A DNA stretch of 6,578 nt, from NCBI GenBank assembly GCA_023425615.1, contig JAFACJ010000033.1, positions 1-6,578 of the forward strand, read 5' to 3'. Of the stretch, positions 6,160 through 6,578 are shown piece by piece. The first letter of the stretch is position 1. The number at the start of each line of letters is the position of its first letter. The DNA comes from Actinomycetes bacterium. Its GTDB lineage: Bacteria > Actinomycetota > Actinomycetes > Streptosporangiales > Streptosporangiaceae. A model generated the notes under the pieces. The model worked only from the letters and a program-made list of their open reading frames with translations. It searched no databases and was not told the origin of the DNA. Made by a program: the position numbers and the translations under genes.

Positions 6160-6578
6160 TCACTCGGCGGCGGGATATGCCGTTGGGAATTCCCCGATAT
6201 CCCGCCATCGGGCAACAGCGTGCTGGCGATTGTCCGCTTTGAGACGGCGGTAAATCTGGTGGACGTGGTTCTTCACGGTCTTCTCGGAGATGAAGAGCCG
6301 CGCGGCGATGCTCCGGTTGTCCTGCCCCTGGGCGATGAGCTCCATGATCTCCGCCTCCCGCGGGGTGAGCTCGTGCACCGGGTTCCGCAGCCTGCCCGCC
6401 CCCGCGGGGGACCGGGAGTGCAGCCACTCCACCAGCGCCGTGGCGGCCGGGGGCGAGAGGAAGGCGCGGCCCCGCGCGGCGGCGCCGACCGCGCCCGCCA
6501 GGTCGGCGGCGTCGAAGCAGCCGTACAGCAGCAGTCCGTAGGCGCCGGCCGCCAGTGCCCTGACCATCACCGCGGGAC
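6160..6578 (-). CDS. LuxR/NarL-family response regulator, C-terminal part (cut by window edge)
   Basis: The C-terminal 139 residues of a transcriptional regulator. The last two thirds are a complete LuxR-type helix-turn-helix: LTPREAEIMELIAQGQDNRS, then IAARLFISEKTVKNHVHQIY, then RRLKADNRQHAVARW. The TPRE, G-x-x-N-x-x-I-A, L-x-I-S-x-x-T-V-K-x-H and L hallmarks are all present. The region before it, VRALAAGAYGLLLYGCFDAADLAGAV, is the end of a receiver domain (beta 5 to alpha 5). In typical NarL receivers this segment reads GYLLK; here the lysine position is Y, suggesting an atypical receiver that may not be controlled by ordinary phosphorylation. A start at GTG 6570 is possible on paper but would cut the receiver domain; the frame is open to 6578, so the true start lies outside the window. 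It is encoded just upstream of, and in the same direction as, the polysaccharide operon, so it is a likely regulator of it (inference). Confidence 0.9.
   Translation of the reverse strand, partial: PAVMVRALAAGAYGLLLYGCFDAADLAGAVGAAARGRAFLSPPAATALVEWLHSRSPAGAGRLRNPVHELTPREAEIMELIAQGQDNRSIAARLFISEKTVKNHVHQIYRRLKADNRQHAVARWRDIGEFPTAYPAAE

Noticed and set aside
1..6578. CRISPR arrays, tRNA or rRNA genes, insertion sequences
   Set aside because: No regularly spaced repeats, no tRNA-like or rRNA-like segments, and no transposase frames or terminal repeats were seen; nearly all bases are taken up by the minus-strand genes.

Overview
The window is high-GC DNA with the codon bias, GTG starts and short intergenic gaps of an actinomycete, most likely Streptomyces or a close relative; this is judged from composition and protein style, not from a database match. 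Every supportable gene lies on the minus strand, so the reading order runs from position 6578 down to 1.

Layout in transcription order: (1) the C-terminal part of a LuxR/NarL-type transcriptional regulator (6160 to beyond 6578, cut by the window edge); (2) a 120-bp intergenic region (6040-6159) with a plausible sigma-70-type promoter and a cluster of GGTCC/GGACC inverted repeats; (3) a secreted, roughly 670-residue polysaccharide-deacetylase-like protein resembling the Agd3/CE18 group; (4) a PelF-type GT4 glycosyltransferase; (5) a roughly 12-helix membrane protein with a cytoplasmic N-terminal domain; (6) an NAD-dependent sugar-nucleotide 4,6-dehydratase-like SDR of LegB type; (7) the N-terminal 78 residues of a sugar-phosphate nucleotidyltransferase (cut at position 1).

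Genes 3-7 look like one operon. Genes 3/4 and 4/5 overlap by 4 bp (ATGA), and genes 5/6 and 6/7 are separated by 14 and 13 bp with ribosome binding sites in or next to the gaps. The operon probably continues past position 1.

Together they suggest a cell-surface or exopolysaccharide pathway: the last two enzymes supply an activated sugar, the cytoplasmic PelF-like enzyme polymerises or transfers it, the multi-pass membrane protein is the natural candidate for the membrane conduit, and the secreted deacetylase would trim N-acetyl groups outside the cell. The order deacetylase - PelF - multi-pass membrane protein matches the tail (A-F-G) of known Pel clusters. However, no PelD- or PelE-like gene is visible, the membrane protein is not an obvious PelG, and the LegB-like enzyme is not a standard Pel component. 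This combination, next to a regulator whose receiver appears to lack the usual lysine, is the most interesting aspect of the window.
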